Source of the DNA: Paracyclopina nana | Lineage: Eukaryota > Arthropoda > Copepoda > Cyclopoida > Cyclopettidae | Length of the DNA: 64,000 nt | Assembly (NCBI GenBank): GCA_019096065.1 | Contig: JAGUCH010000009.1 | Coordinates: 444,001-508,000, forward strand | Direction: 5' to 3' | Shown: positions 12,018-22,289 of the stretch, piece by piece | How the letters are laid out: the number at the start of each line of letters is the position of its first letter | How positions within the stretch are numbered: the first letter of the stretch is position 1 | Program-made: the position numbers and the translations under genes | The notes under the pieces: generated by a model | The model's input: only the letters and a program-made list of their open reading frames with translations | Database searches by the model: none | Told to the model about the DNA's origin: nothing

Positions 12018-12403
12018 TGACTGACACATAACTTGACCTCACGCGCTATGTAGTATGAACCCAGTATTGCCCTGACAATGCTAAAAGATAACAAGATTCA
12101 TGCTTGATGATTCATGATTTTAAAAAATGTCTTACCTTGTGTTCCTCCAGCCAATTTGGAGACAGTTTCATATTTAGATTTCTTATAATTTCTCGCATTA
12201 ATAATTAGCTGATTCACCAAGGTTGTGGCAATTTTCATGTCTTTACAAGATTAGCGCCACTTGGGTACTGATCAGCTGATTCATGAATGGGTCAGTTTTA
12301 GCGTCATAGTCCTCCACAGTGCAATATCAAATAAAATACGCTACTTTCTGTCCTCGAGATCGGCTGATGCAATTCGGCTTGACTTACTGATTTCCTAATT
12401 GCT
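12018..12403. other. No gene recognised
   Basis: Unique-looking AT-rich spacer between the hairpin element and the 15-bp minisatellite. Confidence 0.45.
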
Positions 12404-13140
12404 ATGTGACAAATGCCTATGAGACAATTTGCTATGAGACAATATCCTATGAGACAATTTGCTATGTGACAATTTGCTATGAGCCAATATGCTATGTGAC
12501 ATTGTGCTATGTGACAATATGCTATGAGACAATATGCTATGAGACATTATGCTATGAGCCAAAATGCTATGAGACATTATGCTATGAGACATTATGCTAT
12601 GTGACAATTTGCTATGAGACATTATGCTATGTGACAATATGCTATGAGACATTATGCTATGAGACATTATGCTATGAGACATTATGCTATGTGACAATTT
12701 GCTATGAGACATTATGCTATGTGACAATATGCTATGAGACATTATGCTATGAGACATTATGCTATGAGACATTATGCTATGAGACATTATGCTATGAGAC
12801 AATTTGCTATGAGACAATTCGCTATGAGACATTATGCTATGAGACATTATGCTATGAGACATTATGCTATGAGACATTATGCTATGAGACAATTTGCTAT
12901 GAGACAATTTGCTATGAGACATTATGCTATGAGACATTATGCTATGAGACATTATGCTATGAGACATTATGCTATGAGACATTATGCTATGAGACATTAT
13001 GCTATGAGACATTATGCTATGAGACAATATGCTATGTGACAATATGCTATGAGCCAATATGCTATGTGACCATTTGCTATGGGACCATTTGCTATGGGAC
13101 ATTAGGCTATGAGACAATTTGCTAAGGGACAATTTGTAAT
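12404..13140. repeat. 15-bp minisatellite, about 49 units
   Basis: Tandem units of GCTATGAGACATTAT with variants (GTGAC for GAGAC; AATTT or AATAT for ATTAT). The 15-bp period keeps frames open on both strands as five-residue repeats (SHSIM on minus, CYETI on plus). These are not called as genes because no unique flanking coding sequence or start context supports them. Confidence 0.9.
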
Positions 13141-13435
13141 GGGTCCTTTTTTCAAATCAGTATATATACAATATAACCTTGTTGCCTTATTGGCTATGGA
13201 ACATTTTATTATGTTCCAAGAATATAAAACAATTAATTCGCAATTTTTTGTAAAGCTGGACACATGCGCGTAGCCCAGCTTGAGCTACATAAGCAAAAAG
13301 CTTGGGATTGCTCGAACCAAATTTTGAAAAGCTTGAAAAAGCTTGAAACCCAAAAATGCAAAGCTTGAAAAAGCTTGACACCCAAAAAAAACTTAATCCA
13401 TTTTTAATCAAAACAAAAAGGGCTGATTTTAAAAT
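13141..13435. repeat. AAGCTTGAAAA repeat, left part
   Basis: AAGCTTG recurs six or more times between about 13290 and 13400. The same motif resumes after the retroelement (36690-36830), so both appear to be parts of one array that the element has split. Confidence 0.65.
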
Positions 13436-13440
13436 TAACT
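13436..13440. repeat. Left target-site duplication TAACT
   Basis: TAACT directly abuts the LTR at 13441 and recurs directly after the other LTR at 36566-36570. Confidence 0.75.
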
Positions 13441-14342
13441 GGTGTGCGACGGTCACACCCTCTGAAGCCTAGGATGGTTAGCATCGGCTTCATGGTCGCG
13501 GTACCGTTCGCAGCCTCCGGGTGCTGGCCGGATGTCTACTCGCCTTGGACCCAAAGCCGCAGCCTCAGTGCTCCAACTCTGGCGAGATACATCACATGGC
13601 AAGCTTCAGTGCTGTAGACCAGTGATTGGGCCTCCTACCCACGTCCTCAACGGCCTCAACAGCCTCAGACTAGGGTGCATAACTGCCCAGGAAACCTCTA
13701 TACAAGTTATGGTCGAACAAAGTCAAACAGGGTTGTCTTATTCACTCGGCTTTTAACACCACACAAATTAATGGCAGCAAATACAAAGAAATAAGTACTG
13801 CAGCAAATATTCTTGTGGCCATCTTCTTCATGCCTCAGCACACTTTGGAGAACTTTGGTGGGACAATAGCAGGGCAGAGCTCACTCAATGGGCCATGTGC
13901 ACTTGGTCCATGTCTTGTTTCTCTGAAGTCCCCCATCGAACTCCCCGAGTCTTCTCCTTCTTCTCCACTCGATGCATCGCAGCAAGTTCCATCAGCTTCC
14001 ATCTGCTTCTCTCCGTTATCATGCAGCTGCAGGTCCTCTCTATGTAGCAGCTAGCAACTCCTCCACTCAAGGTCAGGTGAATTGCCATAGGTAAGGCTCA
14101 ACGCATAGGTAGTAGCAGCAGCAGCAGCAACAATCAGAGAGTTGGAGGAGATGAAAAGGTGTTTTTTGAGAAGGGAGGTTTTGTGATTTTGAGATGGTGA
14201 TGTAGCGGTGAATGGGCAACCTTCCGGACTTCTGGCGGCTCCACGGGCTCCACGGTTTCCACAGGTTCCACTGGAGGGGTCCAATCAAGTCCTATTCTGG
14301 TCGTAACGTGCACCAGAGACATGATGTACTTATTGCCCATCA
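13441..14342 (-). repeat. 3' LTR (902 bp)
   Basis: Apparently identical to 35661-36565 except for one fewer GCA in a GCA run near 14117-14134. In element sense it begins TGATGGGCAATAAG and ends GACCGTCGCACACC, so the end is CC rather than the usual CA. The terminus GGTGTG...CACACC (plus strand) is palindromic. Short frames inside it recur in the other LTR simply because the DNA is duplicated. Confidence 0.92.
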
Positions 14343-14354
14343 TTCCCCGGCCCT
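14343..14354 (-). promoter_or_regulatory. Polypurine tract
   Basis: In element sense AGGGCCGGGGAA lies directly before the 3' LTR start TGATGGG. This is the expected position for priming plus-strand DNA synthesis; two C residues interrupt the purine run. Confidence 0.55.
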
Positions 14355-14446
14355 AACTTTTTCAGCTTTTGAAATAGTTTTTAAGCTCTAAAAATATAAA
14401 AAAGGTGTCATTGATCGCTTACATCACATTAAGGTTGATACAGTTA

Positions 14447-16331
14447 TTATACTAACGTCGCGCCTCCCAGGCCCCTCATTCGCACAGTAAGGCGCTGATT
14501 TTGGTCAGCATCTTTCTTGCGATCTCCTCTATTGTAGCGAAGCCGTGGGCGGGACGTATTAGGTCTCACATAGCCTCCATCATCATAACATCGGCTGCAT
14601 ACTCGCCGCCTTTTCCAAATCAATATGCCCATACACGTGAATCCCAGTGCTGCAGACAATAGGCTCACCGTCAGGATTATTTCCCAATTATTGAATAAAC
14701 CTCCAAGTTCATCTTCAGGGAATTTTGTAAAGAACTTCACCATATCACTTTCCCAAGGAGAGTCCTCGTATCCAGTACTTTGAGTTCCAAGGGAAACCTT
14801 ACAATTGCTAAGGATCTGATAGGATCCTGGTTCCAATACCACCGAGTTCTTGAAGTCATTTAAACAAGTCCTATTAATCATTGCACTTGAGACCAAATTT
14901 AAGAACCCTTTATAATTAGCACATCCCACATCAGTGAGCGTGTTAGTTTTAAGTGGCTCTAATTCACAGGCGTCAAAAGGGTCACCCAGAGCTAGCCCTA
15001 AAAGTACTTTAGCACAGTGCTGGACTCCTTCTGTCAAGTCAAAGTCCTTGTTTTCACACACGGTTAAATTATGGTCATGAACGAAGCAATCACTATAGAT
15101 GGGTATTTCCCGAGACACAAACACTAGATCATTTCGGCGGGTCAAATACCTATCATGCAGTAAGAATCCGTTTTTGCTTCGTGACACAATATGATATGTG
15201 ACCTCAGGGGTAGGGTCCATTTCTTTATACCCAACTATTCCCTGAGTGACAAAGTCTCCACTCTGCTCAGTGTTCGCCAAAGGTTCATAAACATTAGTAA
15301 TGGTGGCCGCATTTCTGTCACTATTATGCGCCAGAGTTGGTAAGCTGAACCGTGTGCCTGCCTGCCCAAAATTTCTGGCAAATTGCACAACTGTGTCAGC
15401 ATATGACAATACTTGCTGCAGATCATTTGGTAATAATCCAGACTTCAAAAATACCTTGCTAAAACCTTTCAGTAGTCGAAAGGCCAAAGAAACTTTCGGT
15501 GGTACTCTCAGTGGAGTGGTATTTGCTATCATGCCATCGGTGAATTTTGTCGATTTACCTGATTCTGCTAGGGCCATCACGGCGTTGTAGGCCTTTTCAA
15601 GGAAGCTTTTCCTCCCAGACAATTCAGATTTGACAAAGTCCTTATGGGTGATGACAAAGTCATTTTGAACACATATTGTTGCCTTCCCATCACTGTGTGG
15701 TGCATGGGCTTTAACTGACGTCATGGTCCTCGGCCCTTGTCCCACAGTGAAATACCCCGTGATACACGGGTAACCTGCAATTATCTCATCATCCGGTTTA
15801 AGCTCATACCCCACTTGAGGAAATGTGGTTTTCCCATCCAAGGACATAGGTACCTCATTGACGATCCGAAACTTTACACATAAAGTTACCTTAGTGGCAA
15901 GAGGGCTTTCCTTTGCCGTATAACGTAATAGTTCTAGAAAAACGTCCATGTCTTCATAAGTTTTAGGGGCAAATGGTACAAACCCTTGACGTTTGGAACA
16001 AGCTTTGTCGATGGTGTTGGGTACTCTCTTCTCCAACTGCCAACATATTCCCAATATGGACCAAGTCCTCCTTGTCCTTAACTTCTTTTACCACGGTGTC
16101 AATATTATTCAGGACGCCAATTGTTGATTGCAAAAGGCCACTGTAATCCTTCGTATCTAACACCATAGCCTTTTTCACCATTCTAGGATGATGGACCACT
16201 CTAACTGGAACTAGGGCATGTCCGGAATGGCAAAGTGCCTCATCCAGTACGAACTGAGTATTTGGGTAGTTGGACAGGCCCCAAGTGCCAGATCCCAAAA
16301 GGGTGAGTATGAAGGCCAATTCAAACGACAT
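14447..16331 (-). pseudogene. env: Envelope-like type I membrane glycoprotein, reading frame broken once
   Basis: Two overlapping frames cover one protein. The upstream one (16331-15963) starts with an ATG and a hydrophobic signal peptide. The downstream one is open from about 16054 to 14447 but lacks a nearby ATG, starting at a TTG. Its product is Cys-rich, has N-glycosylation sites, a single membrane anchor near the C terminus (about 14608-14680) and a basic, Arg-rich tail. The frame changes between about 15965 and 16054; this could be a mutation, programmed frameshifting or an unrecognised small intron. No furin-type site is obvious, and the fusion-protein family was not identified. Location just upstream of the polypurine tract fits env. 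Confidence is good that it is a viral-type surface glycoprotein and low on which class. Confidence 0.6.
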
Positions 16332-16386
16332 CTTACCAGCACAAACTCTGATCAGAAACTATTTGGGCCCCAAGACCGCTAACTTT

Positions 16387-16395
16387 CCTTATAAA
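16387..16395 (-). promoter_or_regulatory. TATA-like box before the env-like frame
   Basis: TTTATAAGG on the minus strand lies about 56-64 bp upstream of the ATG at 16331. It could serve an internal promoter, which is unusual for an LTR element. Confidence 0.35.
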
Positions 16396-16696
16396 CCCAG
16401 ACAAGTATGGGCACGCCACCTCACTATGTCTAGACATTCTTTGCTTTTTTCCATTGGTTTTTTATTATCATAGCATGTCGACATGTATGGTAAAAAGTTA
16501 AGAGTATTGGCCCACAACCAAGTATTTTATCAATATGTACAATTCGATTCTGAAGGGTAATTTCATTTTTTAGAACTGCCCGACAAATCCATTAATCGCC
16601 TCAGTGAATACCTTGATGTCGCTGGGGGTCATTTCCTCCATTTTAGCCTGGAGGAGATAGTTCACACGCTCCTTATTCTTATCGACTTTGGAGCGC

Positions 16697-17866
16697 TTAG
16701 CGTGCAAAATGTCTGGTCCATTCGTTCCTGCGCCAAAAGGGCGCCCGCGCTACATCGGCGTACAGTCTAGGTCCTCGCCTTGGTTTTTGTTGCCAAGACT
16801 TCTCCACAAACGCAGCTAGTTTTTGGGGCCTGGCCCCGGCTGTGTACCTCACGCATTGCGGATATGTCCCAATGGCTCGATCGACAAACTGGGCTACCAT
16901 GGTAGGCAGGAGTGCGGTCATATCGATCTTCACGTCCAATTTTCGTGGTGCTTGAGCCACGCCATTGTTAAGGCAGGACGGCGGTCCCACATACAGTTGC
17001 AAGTAAGGCGACGTCAAATCATGGAACATCCGCGGATCCCAAAATGATGAGTCCAATGTTGGCATGATCTGAATGCAGCCTCGCTTGGTATAATGTTTGG
17101 AGACTACTACAGGGAGTTGAGCTCCACCCTGTCCACGGATTCCATGCACATAATACCCAACAGCTGTTGGGCTCTGGACGGCAGACCAACTCCTGACATT
17201 GGCCAACTTATGGACATTCTCGTCATATTCCATCTTGTCAGGCAAGTTGTAGACTGGTAGATTGTCTAGCATCGGAAATATAACAAGAAAATCGGGAATC
17301 TCCCCTCCTTTACTCACTGGCTCGATAATCAATTCAATGCAGTCAAAGTTTTTCACCTTCAATGGCCTACGAGGCTCGGTCCGTTCATAGGGTTCTCCAT
17401 TTATCCTAATCGTTAGGTCAAAAGGCACCTCCTTTCCAACAGTCATGACCTCTTTCGTAGCTATCTTCAACAGGCTTGCATCATAATGCTGCTGTATAGT
17501 AGCTCTGGTCCGGCTCGCCTCCCTCGCATAGGCCTGTAGACCCTCCATGTGGGGAGGCCTGATCAAATCCTCAAATGGCAATGGGTACCCCAAACTGGAG
17601 GATACCCTTTCCAATGGGACCTCGAGGGGTTCCTCTTGGTCCTGGTGCCTAGTCGTCTGATTCTGGGCTTGATTCTCAATATTGACAGCAGGCATGTTGC
17701 GATCCATAACTGGCTCATCATCCTTTAGGAGCTCACTAACCTCATGCTCGTTGAACTCTCCAGTCTTATCAGTCTCCATCATGGAGACCAATGCAGATTC
17801 TCCTTCCATGGATTCGGTGATCAGAGACATCCTTAGGTTATCGAGGCTATTCAAGCTATCGCTCAT
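16697..17866 (-). CDS. 389-residue protein of unknown function in the retroelement
   Basis: An intact frame. An in-frame ATG also exists at 17944, but a TATAAAAAG sits between it and 17866, so I prefer the 17866 start. The N-terminal ~100 residues are acidic, Ser/Gln/Glu-rich and probably disordered. The rest (from about residue 100) is a folded-looking, beta-rich domain with a Lys-Val-Lys-Asn-Phe-Asp-Cys stretch and aromatic/proline-rich segments. The C-terminal 50 residues are strongly basic (Arg/Lys/Trp-rich). There is no signal peptide or membrane segment. The gene lies between env and the antisense genes, on the same strand as gag-pol. I do not recognise a family; a nucleic-acid-binding, matrix or movement-type structural role would only be a guess. 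Confidence 0.65.
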   Translation of the reverse strand: MSDSLNSLDNLRMSLITESMEGESALVSMMETDKTGEFNEHEVSELLKDDEPVMDRNMPAVNIENQAQNQTTRHQDQEEPLEVPLERVSSSLGYPLPFEDLIRPPHMEGLQAYAREASRTRATIQQHYDASLLKIATKEVMTVGKEVPFDLTIRINGEPYERTEPRRPLKVKNFDCIELIIEPVSKGGEIPDFLVIFPMLDNLPVYNLPDKMEYDENVHKLANVRSWSAVQSPTAVGYYVHGIRGQGGAQLPVVVSKHYTKRGCIQIMPTLDSSFWDPRMFHDLTSPYLQLYVGPPSCLNNGVAQAPRKLDVKIDMTALLPTMVAQFVDRAIGTYPQCVRYTAGARPQKLAAFVEKSWQQKPRRGPRLYADVARAPFWRRNEWTRHFAR

Positions 17867-17899
17867 TTCCAGACTGTTGCTGTAGGGCCGTAAACTGCC

Positions 17900-17909
17900 C
17901 TTTTTATAC
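17900..17909 (-). promoter_or_regulatory. TATA box of the 389-residue ORF
   Basis: GTATAAAAAG on the minus strand, about 35 bp upstream of the ATG at 17866. This suggests the ORF is transcribed from its own promoter. Confidence 0.45.
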
Positions 17910-18232
17910 GCATCCTTACAGGTATGCCCCACACTCTCGGGCATTTAAATGCGTGGGTTGTCCCTTTTTAAAAAAACCCAAGGTCATTTTTTGTCTAGGT
18001 AAAAAAGAACAAGGTAACAGGACTTATACCACTTCCTTATAAGATGGGCGCGTGCGCGCACGCTCATCGTTAAGTTGCACGGACATTTTTGACTTCCTAG
18101 ATCGAGAAACGTAGCGAGGGTGCAGCAGGCAGTTGCAACTCTCAGCTTTCACTTAATGTTGATCATTCTCCCATCGGACTTCGTCCAAGCTGGTCACTTT
18201 TCTAGAGATATTCCAATCCCAATCAACTCGCG

Positions 18233-19282
18233 ATGGTCATTTTAGCCTGGGTTTCTCTAACTCCAGAGGGCAGCTCTACAGAGGCTCCCACTGAGGTTCC
18301 AATCCAGCCATCAACGGTGGATCCTGCGCTAGTGGATTCTCAAACCACGGGCCCAGTAGGTCCTACTGTTGCTATTCCTGAGAGTGGCATTTCTGAAGCT
18401 GAGGGTGGACCTGGGTTTGACCCAGCTCCTGTTGATCCCTTTGAGGTGGAGGTGTTTGACCCCCGAGATTTAATGCCAGCGGTACCAAATGGTTATCGTC
18501 CCGTTGCCCCTCAGAGGGACTGGATCGATGAGGTTTTCAATTATCACCGATACGGTGTAATGGGGTGGATCGGTCTTGGAGCCTCCATTGGGATGGCTTT
18601 GGTAAGTTCAACTTTATGGCTAGTTTTGCAACTATGGCCAAATTTTATTTACCACCTCTTCCTTACAGATTTTGCTTGGCATGTTGGTGTACTTCTGCGT
18701 GTGGACATCACGGTGGTGCCGTAGGTTCGTGGCCACGTTTCGAGCTATTCGTACGGAGTCAGCGGCTGCCCGTGGAGCCATGCAAATGCTTCCAACAAAG
18801 GCCCCATCTGAGCATGCAGCGGTATTTCACTGCTGTACACCAGAGGTCCGAGCTTTGCCAACAGCCCCGATTATGCGTGACCCTGATGTCCATTCGCTCC
18901 AAATGGCAATGGCTGCCATGGACCCCTATGGAACACTACGCCGGAATCCCAGCATCATGTCCGGGCTGGCCCACATCTATGACGTCCCTAATCCCAAGGG
19001 CTGGGTAAGGACCTATCAATTTATGAACTGTAAACAGGTTGCTCATGTACTCTTTTTCATGCACCTTTTCAGGTACCTGTTACTGAAGGGTGCGGGCCGC
19101 GGACTTTGAAGAGACGATCTCGCCGGGCTCGAGCCCGAGATAACCGTCGCTTGGATTCGGCAGCGGAGTCCATCCCGGACAAGGACGAAATCACTGAGGC
19201 TGAACCTCTCTCCATCGCAGATGAGGACCAGGATTCAGCTGGATCAAAGGCTTCCCAAGACGTCAACAGCGATGCCAACTAA
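18233..19282 (+). CDS. Antisense spliced gene 1: small single-pass membrane protein
   Basis: On the strand opposite to gag-pol. Three exons, 18233-18601, 18669-19004 and 19073-19282, are joined by two canonical phase-0 introns of 67 and 68 nt (GTAAGT...TTACAG and GTAAGG...TTTCAG), giving 304 residues. Residues 1-110 are Pro/Thr/Glu-rich. One hydrophobic segment spans the first splice junction (GASIGMAL then ILLGMLVYFCVW), followed by Arg-rich residues. The tail ends in a basic cluster (KRRSRRARARDNRR) and an acidic Ser/Asp-rich terminus. There is no signal peptide, so the Pro-rich part would be outside only if the anchor acts as a reverse signal-anchor. An AATAAA at 19586-19591 can end the transcript. 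Family unknown. The exon-intron design resembles antisense gene 2. Confidence 0.65.
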
Positions 19283-19585
19283 GGATCGCCACGAACTTGC
19301 GAGACGAAGATCGCTCTCTTTTCGCACGTTTTTAAGCGCGTTTTCTGTAACTTTAGCACTTTGTCCTTCTTATCGCGTGCGAATTCTCACTTTATAACTT
19401 GCATTTCCCGCAGTCTTCGCGGACTTTTCCACTTTTTCGAGATCTCGCAAACTTTTCGAGGCCTCGCAGACTTGCAGACTTCAAAGCCGGCTTTTGGCAA
19501 TTGCACTCGTCTTGTTTTTATTTTGATCTCAAAGCTTCCAATATACTCGAGTATATACTATAGTACTTGTATTCTATATATATGT

Positions 19586-19591
19586 AATAAA
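19586..19591 (+). terminator. Poly(A) signal for antisense gene 1
   Basis: AATAAA on the plus strand about 300 bp after the stop at 19282. Confidence 0.4.
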
Positions 19592-19766
19592 GAATTCGAA
19601 TTCAAGTGGGGTAGCAGGTATTAGCGAAGCCGTTACCTTCATCTAACAGCGCTCCCAGACTTCACGTAGAGGCGCGTAATAAAAAGAGGCTTTTTCACGT
19701 AAAATTTGGCCGATTTCAGACCGGATTTTTCTGGTAGCGTGCCTTGTTTACTAAAAAGTCCAAAAC

Positions 19767-20306
19767 ATGGCGGGCTTCCTTCACGGCTTGTTCGTAAGTT
19801 TTTATTTCGATTAAAATCCGTTGAATCCTTTCGTAAAACTGTATCTTTTTCATTGGGAATGTAGAATCCTTCTACCACAACAGTGGCCCCCGCCACTGAG
19901 GCTCCCGTAGGGGCGCCCCCCGCGGCCGAGTCCGCGGCGGGGTGGCCCCAGCCACCTGCGGCCCCGCCCGCAGCCCCTTTGGGCCATCAGGAGGCGTGTC
20001 CTCCCTGCCCCGTTCAGGGCTTCGTAAGTGCATTATTCGTTATCTATTTGGTCAAAGCTCGACTTTTTTCTCGTATTACAGGCCGAAGAGATCCTCTAGG
20101 GCGTGGCCCTGAACGTGGCAGGGGCGGCCACGTATTACGTGGTGGTGCTCCCCGCCCTCGTCTGGGTCCATCGGACGAAGCCGAGAGGCCTCTACCGGCT
20201 TGTCAGCCGCGTGTGGGCGGAGCCCGAGGACCTCCCCCGCATTTCTGCGTGGGTCCTCCGCATGATGGGCGTGGCGGAGGCGGACCCCCTCGAAGGAGTC
20301 GTCTAG
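19767..20306 (+). CDS. Antisense spliced gene 2: GC-rich small membrane protein
   Basis: Best model: exons 19767-19793, 19865-20023 and 20100-20306, all phase 0, 130 residues. The donors are GTAAGT. The third exon uses the acceptor TCTAG at 20099; the alternative TTACAG at 20081 would bring an in-frame TAG after five codons, so that isoform would be truncated. The protein has a very Ala/Pro-rich first half with a CPPC motif, then a hydrophobic segment (VAGAATYYVVVLPALVWV) and a basic tail. Layout and the phase-0 intron next to the membrane segment match gene 1, suggesting paralogues. It is markedly GC-rich compared with everything around it. A further GTAAGT at the stop (20304) and TTTTGCAG near 20367 suggest a spliced 3' UTR ending at AATAAA 20470. 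Confidence 0.5.
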
Positions 20307-20678
20307 TAAGTCTAACTTATTCACTTAAGCTATCACAGCTTCACTATATTCATCTTATCTTTTGCAGAAATCGTCTCGTTATCGGTAGGCCACCGCACCG
20401 GCCAGGGCTGGCCCCAACGTGGCCCAAGGCCAGCCCGCCCCCCTCGCCTGGAGGCCTCCCTTACGGGACAATAAAGTCCACGTTCATTGTACTTTTGTGT
20501 CTACTGTGTTTACCGCAACTCATTTCGCGTTTACCTCAGCAGATAGCTCAGCCTTATGAAGCTCAGCACCTTTCTAGTCAAGTTCAGCAGTTCATTATCA
20601 TAGCCAAGCACATTTCGAGTCCAATTTTTTACATTTCATGGCCAAAAGGACCGTAGACCATATCTCAGGTGTCAAGAA
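20307..20678 (+). other. 3' region of antisense gene 2
   Basis: Contains a possible 3'-UTR intron (GTAAGT at 20305 to TTGCAG near 20367), a short GC-rich exon and AATAAA at 20470-20475. The remainder is AT-richer with no coding signal. Confidence 0.4.
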
Positions 20679-21038
20679 TTGCATTTTATTAGCGAATCAT
20701 TAGCGGCCCAAATCCACAGATTCGGGCCTGTAAATAAGCTAGCATTCCAGCTCGACCTTGACGGCCTTGACACTGCAAACGATGCTTCAATGTTCAAGAA
20801 AAGCGTTCACTATAGCCCTGCATTCCAGCTCGGGCTTGATGCAGCACCATATTTGAGTGTCTGTGATTACTACCGGCCAAGCGTTGGTGCTTATGGGCTA
20901 CCAATGCCAATTTGGCATCCTTTTTTTCCTTGGGCATTCCGGCTCGGCCTTGAGTGCGGCGAAGGAAACGTAGTCCCTACAGGACTGGAAAACCGGCCGT
21001 ATGTCATTGCACATAGCAAAAGCAAGCTCAAGCACTAG
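20679..21038 (+). other. Open frame over a GCATTCCAGCTCG repeat, 119 codons
   Basis: The frame contains three variants of a short repeat, encoding FQLDLD, FQLGLD and FRLGLE. The underlying DNA motif GCATTCCAGCTCGGNCTTGA occurs near 20742, 20820 and 20936 and again, outside the frame, near 21811. The start may not be an ATG in a good context and the composition is only weakly protein-like. It could be a repeat rather than a gene. Confidence 0.25.
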
Positions 21039-22289
21039 GCAATGGCACAATATTCTTTTCCATATCAGGCTAGAAGAGGTGTATTTTTCATTTTCTCACA
21101 TGTCAGTCTACAATGTGTGCTGACCTAGCTTGTTTTGCTAGTGCTGTGTTTAGCGTAAATTGAGTTCTCCACCAAAAAAGAGGGGATTCATGTGGCAACT
21201 GCAAGATAGCCATATTTCAGCACTTCTTTTATTTAACAATATGCCTAATCTTTGTGCACTTTGAACCTTTTCTACTGTTAGTCCATCTGGCGATCATTAG
21301 CGGTATCATTATAACATTAGTCATTTTCATTCTCTTGACTTTTATGCAACGTTTTATTTTATTCCTTGTACTCGCATAATAAATCCCGGAATTTGAGTCA
21401 CCACTCGAGCCAAGTATGGCCATTTTTGAGTTTAGTTAGGTTCAAAAACCTTCCCAGGTGAATTGTAGGTGCACCGGCGGTTCCAATCTTCATTGTTCGT
21501 TTTAGCCTTGGGCAAAACGTTTTTAGTATGTGGTTAGGCGCATGGTGGCGCCACCATTCTACATCTCCAAGTGAAGCCGCTCAAACTGGTTTTTTCTAGT
21601 GTGGGAGCGTCTCTGGATTTTTGTTCCATAACAACTTTTTGCCCCCCTTGGAGTCGGGTATCTGTTCGACAAAAGCTGGCTCAGCGTCTTTGCGCAATGC
21701 AACTCACATTTCAGTCTATCTTGCTCAAATGTTTTTTGTCTAGCCATTTTGAACAGACTCATAGATTATGTTTTATCTGTTATCACTGACTTGCATAGCT
21801 ATTATAGCTCTGCATTCCAGCTCGGTCTTGATGCGTGCATCAAGTTCAGGTGCTCATAACCGAAATTAATTTAAAAGATTGAGGTTGTCAGCACCGATCT
21901 TTTCAGCTAATTTCGGTTAGCACTAATAATAAGATCCATAAAGCAAATTTTGCACCTTTATGTGCTAGTGTTCAGATTTATAGTTTTTGTGGCACTTTGC
22001 CATTTCCAGTTTTATCTAGAAATTTTGTTTACAATACTTTCTCAGAGCGCGAGTGCGCTCAAAATTTGTGAAATTTTTGGGGCGCAGGCTGCATTTCCTG
22101 CGGCTACGTATATATACTCCCCCCTCCACAATTTTCTGCATTTTGTGGGAACTGTAGTGAGCAGTCACACAAAATTCAGGTAAGTATGTTTTCGAATCTT
22201 TAACTATAAAAGATTTAGCAGCTAGGCTAATTTTATTCAATTTTTTATTTGAACTATGGCGCCCGTGGGCACCCTCCATAATATCAAAA
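21039..22289. other. No gene recognised, inside the retroelement
   Basis: AT-rich, with scattered short frames on both strands. A plus-strand TATATATACTCCCC sits near 22106. One further copy of the GCATTCCAGCTCG motif is at about 21811. Function unknown. Confidence 0.4.

Noticed and set aside
12395..13132. 240-codon frames on both strands of the 15-bp repeat
   Set aside because: Same artefact; both strands are equally open and no start context or domain supports expression.
13532..14343. Several 60-80-codon frames present twice in the window (again at 35752-36566)
   Set aside because: They are duplicated only because they lie in the two LTRs; no protein family or codon signal was seen.
19639..19896. 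85-codon minus-strand frame beside antisense gene 2
   Set aside because: It overlaps the better-supported spliced gene on the plus strand and has no recognisable features.
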